Assembly: GCA_015832175.1 (NCBI GenBank) | Contig: WJXW01000001.1 | Span: 62,001-126,000, forward strand | Length of the DNA: 64,000 nt | Source: Paraphaeosphaeria minitans | Taxonomy: Eukaryota > Ascomycota > Dothideomycetes > Pleosporales > Didymosphaeriaceae | Direction of reading: 5' to 3' | In this document: one piece after another, positions 60,597-64,000 of the stretch | Layout of the letters: each line of letters opens with the position of its first letter | How positions within the stretch are numbered: position 1 is the stretch's first letter | Position numbers and translations under genes: made by a program | Notes under the pieces: generated by a model | The model's database searches: none | The model's input: only the letters and a program-made list of their open reading frames with translations | Told to the model about the DNA's origin: nothing

Positions 60597-63395
60597 TTAC
60601 TCGCTGTCGTCGCCAGCAAGGAGCTTGGCGTAATCGTCTGCTGAAGCAAAGGTGGGGAGGTGCTTGAGTTTCCTCTTCTTGGCCTTCTTCTTGTCCTTTA
60701 CTTTCGACTTGGCTGCCGTCTCGTCGACGTCGGTCTCGTCGTCCATGTCGATGTTGACGGGGACGTCGTCGTCACTGTCGATAAAAGCTTCTTCGTCGTC
60801 GAGGTCGAAGCCATCCATACCATCATCGGATTCATCCGCGCCGGCAGCAGCACCGTCCTCTTCGTCAACGTCACTTCCAAGATTGAGCTCGACGCCCTCG
60901 TCCATGCCGATTCCGCCTTCGTCGTCGTCGTCGTCGCTCATCATGTCTTCCATGTCGATGTCGCTGAAGCCTTCGTCGTCGTCCTGGGGACCTTCGACCT
61001 CTGGCCTGCTGTTCACGAGCGCCTTCCAAATCTCCTCTTCGCCCGAGTCGTCGCTCTCCTCGCCGTCCTTCTTCCGCTTCTTCTTCTCCTTCTTGGTTGC
61101 TTGCTTGGCCTTGCCCGCCTTCTCGAAATAGGTGTGAAAAAAGACCTCGTCCTCACGGACGTCGTCGACCTTCTTGCGCCAAAAAATTTCCGAGTTGAGT
61201 GCGCCGTTCGTTTTATCTCCATCGCGAGTGGCGATGAGGTAGTCAGCGGCTTTTGCAGTGCCTGCCATAGGCTGCATGATGGACGTTCCATGTATAGCTG
61301 AAGCCTTGGCCTTCGCATTCTTGAAGGCGAACTTGTCGAGGAAGTTCATGAGAGTGTAGATCGTCGGGTCCGGCTTCTCTTTGATCTGGTCTTGATTGAC
61401 AAGCTTGGTGGCGAGCACATGGACGGAAGGGTGGTAGTGAGCTTGCAGGGGAAGAAGCTCCCAGAGACAAGACAAGTCCGCATCTGCGTACGAAGGATCG
61501 CGTTTCCTTGCGTCGTAATGCGGGCGGTTAGTCTCGGATTGCTTCTTCGGTGCGGTGGTCTCGCCATCTTCCGGTACATCATCGTAATGCTCGTCACCGC
61601 TGTCATCCGCGTTGTCTTCGGGCGCCGTTATCATGGTTCTGATACTTGGGAACTGAATAATCAACTCGTTGATCAGGTAAAGAACACCGCAGATGAAGGG
61701 CGGCTCGTGGAGATGGATAATCTGCAAGAGACGTTTGATGAAAGCCTGCACACGCTTGATGCTTGTGTCGGCCTTGAGTGCGCGATATAGAAGGTTCAAG
61801 TACATGATGTGTTTCGAGGTCTCAATGAGACGAGGGTCCAAGAGAGATTCGTAAAGTGTGCGATAGAAACGGTCGGTAGAAAAATGCTTGGTAGAAGAAA
61901 TTTGCTGTATCAAACTCATAGCCTGGATGCTTGTGTTGAAGTTGGCCGAATGGGTGATCTGAAAGATGGTGTCGATCTGTTCTCCGAATCTACAGCTGTT
62001 AGTCTCAAATGGATTACACCAGGGTGAAGAGCTTACTTCTCGTCATCCGTCTTAGCGAAGGGAAAAGCACGGTTCACTCCAGTCAAGATGGCAGAGATCA
62101 GCTTCTCACGGTTCTCATCGTCAACCTTGAAGGCCTGAGTCGCCGCCTTCTCCTGCTTCTTCAGAGCCGCCTTTCCAGGCTTGCCTCCTCCGCCTTGGAC
62201 GTGACCGTGCTTGTTGATCTTGAGCTTCTCGACCGCATCTCCCTTCTTGTCGTGTTCCTTCTGCTGCTTGAGTAGACCCACAAAGAGACTGAAATAGATC
62301 TCGAGCAGCTTGTTGGCCACGTCTTGTTCGCGACCACTCAAGACGGTCTGGTTCATGGTGATGACTCCATAGTACTTGGCGGTACCGCTCTGGTTCGGGC
62401 GGAACAACAAATCGGACTCGATGGAGCTGATGATGACGCTCTTCATGGCAGGATGGGTGATCTGCAGCTGCAGAAGCAAGTAGGAGGCGCGAGACGCCAC
62501 CTTCTTTTCCTTGTCGCCGAGCTTGTTGATAAGCAACCGGAGCAAGTTCTCTTCCTGTTCCGACTTCTCCTTCAACAGTTCCCACACCATGGTGACGGCT
62601 CGGTTGCGAGAGAATTCAACTTCATCGTTGGACCATCCTTCGATGATCTTGAGCATCTCGAAGTACTGCTTCTTCAGCCAGTCCTCGTATGCCCAGGCGA
62701 CAAGGTGAATCTTCTGGACCGCTCCTGGCAGCCGGTCGCCATACTTCCAAGTAGCCGCTTTGCCCTGCAGGGCAGAGATCAGGCCGGGTTGGCGCGCGAA
62801 GGCCTTCAGCTTTCGGTCCGGGGGCAGCACGACGCCCTGGCCCATCAAATCCTTGAGCGCCGCAAGCGCCATCATTGCCGCGCTCCTACTCTTCTTGCGC
62901 GACAAGCCCAGCAGCTGTTCGAAGGCCTTGGTGGTGTGCAGCGGCGACTCCTGCACCAGCAGCGTCAGGGCCGAGACCTTATCCTCCATGGTACCGGACG
63001 TCATGACGGTCGACATGAACTTGTGCGACGAGTCCTTGGACAGGTGCGAGGCGGCATACTCGTCGCCATCGGCGAGGAGCAGCTCGTCGGCATACTGGTG
63101 CAGCTCGTCGAGGACGTGGCGGGCGGGAACGGTCGGGTGGTCGACGATGGATAGCTGAGGCAGGGCGACGGCGTGCCATTCAGGCTGCGGGGTGAAGAAC
63201 TGGCGCGCACCGTCAGCATACATTCACCAGCATCGCATCTGCTCATGCGCCCGCTCTTACCAAAGCCGGACGCGTCTTGGGCGTGCCCTTGTTGCGAGCG
63301 TCCTTGAGGTCGTGTTTTGCGCTCAACCGGCTCTTGTCCGGGGGCGGCCGCGCAGGGCCATCTTTGGTCTCGGCATGGGTCCGCTTCTTCCCCAT
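60597..63395 (-). CDS. MAK21: MAK21/NOC1 ribosome biogenesis protein (CBF/Mak21 family)
   Basis: Three exons, 63395-63261, 63199-62037 and 61989-60597 (introns 61 and 47 nt, GTAAGA and GTAAGC donors); 2,691 nt, 896 residues. The short basic first exon starts MGKKRTHAE. An armadillo/HEAT-like region follows, then the CBF/Mak21 domain: FGEQIDTIFQITHSANF begins at residue 434, just after the second splice junction, and RPHYDARKRDPSYADADLS lies near residues 588-606. The C-terminal quarter is a very acidic Asp/Glu tract (about 740-850) ending in a Lys-rich nuclear-localisation-like segment. Mak21/Noc1 pairs with Noc2 in nucleolar pre-60S particles and is essential for large-subunit export in yeast. 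The protein is somewhat shorter than the ~1,000-residue yeast protein. Housekeeping gene, divergent from the TRP4 homologue with a 418-bp gap. Confidence 0.95.
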
Positions 63396-63813
63396 CTGGC
63401 GTGGGCGGGCGATGTGAGGTTGTTGCAAAACCAGTCAGAGATGTCTCTCCAACCCGTCATGACCTTCGTGTGCTCGCCTTCTGATCCACGATTTTCGGAG
63501 GCTTGGCAGAAAAGGCCCAGTCACAAGCGAAGGTTAGCGAACGCCTTGCAAAATCCGCCGTTGTGCGCTAGGCCGCATCGGGGAGGCGAGGGGAGCGGAG
63601 GGGGACAAGTGGGGAGGACAGTTCATCGGCATGCAGTGCACAACTGAGTCAACGCGGTTCCAACTCACGCCCATTGACGTACACCTACCCGTGACATCCA
63701 TCGAGGAATACCCCTTCGTTCTACTCTGGTGCAGACGCATCCCCATGACAATTGACTTGTTCGACTGGCTGACTGGAACCATCCTCCCCTCATAAGGGCA
63801 CATAATTTTCACC
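63396..63813. promoter_or_regulatory. Divergent promoter between MAK21 and TRP4
   Basis: 418 bp separating two divergent start codons. Pyrimidine-rich and GC-moderate, no TATA box obvious, as is usual for fungal housekeeping promoters. Frames overlapping it on both strands are not called. Confidence 0.5.
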
Positions 63814-64000
63814 ATGTCGACGAACAATGACGAAGAACCCAAAATCTCAATAACACCATTGCTCAAGCGGCTCTGGCACGAGTCTTCCGCCACAGCACCA
63901 GATGCCTCCGAGATTGCCGCCGCCATCTCTCTCATATTCACCAACAGCCTGTCCGAGGTCCAGATGGGCGCTCTCCTGACATGTCTGCATTTCACCGAGC
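63814..64000 (+). CDS. TRP4: Anthranilate phosphoribosyltransferase, N-terminal part (runs off the window)
   Basis: The first 62 codons of a plus-strand gene cut by the window end. After a short variable leader the sequence ITPLLKRLW...EIAAAISLIFTNSLSEVQ followed by GALLTCLHFTE matches the N-terminal helical region of fungal anthranilate phosphoribosyltransferases, which transfer phosphoribose from PRPP to anthranilate in tryptophan biosynthesis. The catalytic glycine-rich PRPP loop lies beyond the window. The start is ATG in the context CACCATGT, the first in-frame Met. No intron in the visible part. Confidence 0.88.
   Translation, partial: MSTNNDEEPKISITPLLKRLWHESSATAPDASEIAAAISLIFTNSLSEVQMGALLTCLHFTE

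Noticed and set aside
60652..61301. Ser-rich and Val-rich plus-strand frames (159 and 213 codons)
   Set aside because: Antisense to the Asp/Glu-rich tail of MAK21; the low-complexity GAC/GAG tract automatically yields long open antisense frames.
62324..63154. 276-codon plus-strand frame
   Set aside because: Antisense to exon 2 of MAK21, which has domain support and consistent introns.
63534..63995. 153-codon minus-strand frame
   Set aside because: Overlaps the start of the anthranilate phosphoribosyltransferase gene on the opposite strand, whose N-terminal motif is recognisable.

Overview
The window looks like a filamentous ascomycete chromosome, probably a Dothideomycete. The evidence is short spliceosomal introns of about 47-63 nt with GT...CTAAC-like...AG signals, a MAK21/TRP4 housekeeping neighbourhood, and large AT-rich blocks carrying the signature of repeat-induced point mutation (RIP): CpA is almost absent, TpA is abundant, CpG survives, and CAG/CAA/TGG codons have become stops. 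The class is inferred from genome style; no marker gene fixes the species.

Layout. 1-1436: unassigned RIP-degraded repeat. 1437-16311: Gypsy/chromovirus LTR retrotransposons, namely a family C element (1567-8150, TSD AGCTT) nested in an older family C copy, which abuts a minus-strand family B element. 16312-17210: unassigned AT-rich repeat. 17211-21366: a normal-GC gene island with two DUF3328/UstYa-family genes (17613-18369 and 18975-19934, both minus) and, divergent from them, a secreted precursor with five 32-residue repeats separated by Lys-Arg Kex2 sites (20652-21252, plus). Together these look like the core of a fungal RiPP (dikaritin-type cyclic peptide) cluster whose Tyr-rich core, AFYNAAYYGLK, I do not recognise.

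21367-55964: a 34.6-kb block that resolves into one family A element (21372-55959, TSD CTTAT) with others nested in it to four levels, each level supported by LTR pairs of matching length and 5-bp target-site duplications. Virtual removal of the block puts the precursor gene next to an MFS transporter (56793-58525), so the transporter may be a displaced member of the RiPP cluster. 58526-60596 is mostly intergenic. 60597-63395 is MAK21/NOC1 (ribosome biogenesis), divergent from the 5' end of an anthranilate phosphoribosyltransferase gene (63814 to window end).

How it would work together (inference): the precursor enters the secretory pathway, Kex2 cuts it at four KR sites to release core-bearing peptides, the two membrane-anchored UstYa-type proteins cross-link Tyr side chains oxidatively, and the MFS protein exports the product. 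No tyrosinase, methyltransferase or dedicated peptidase of such a cluster is visible here; if present they lie outside the window. All gene models were spliced by eye and each total coding length is a multiple of three. I saw no tRNA, rRNA or CRISPR.
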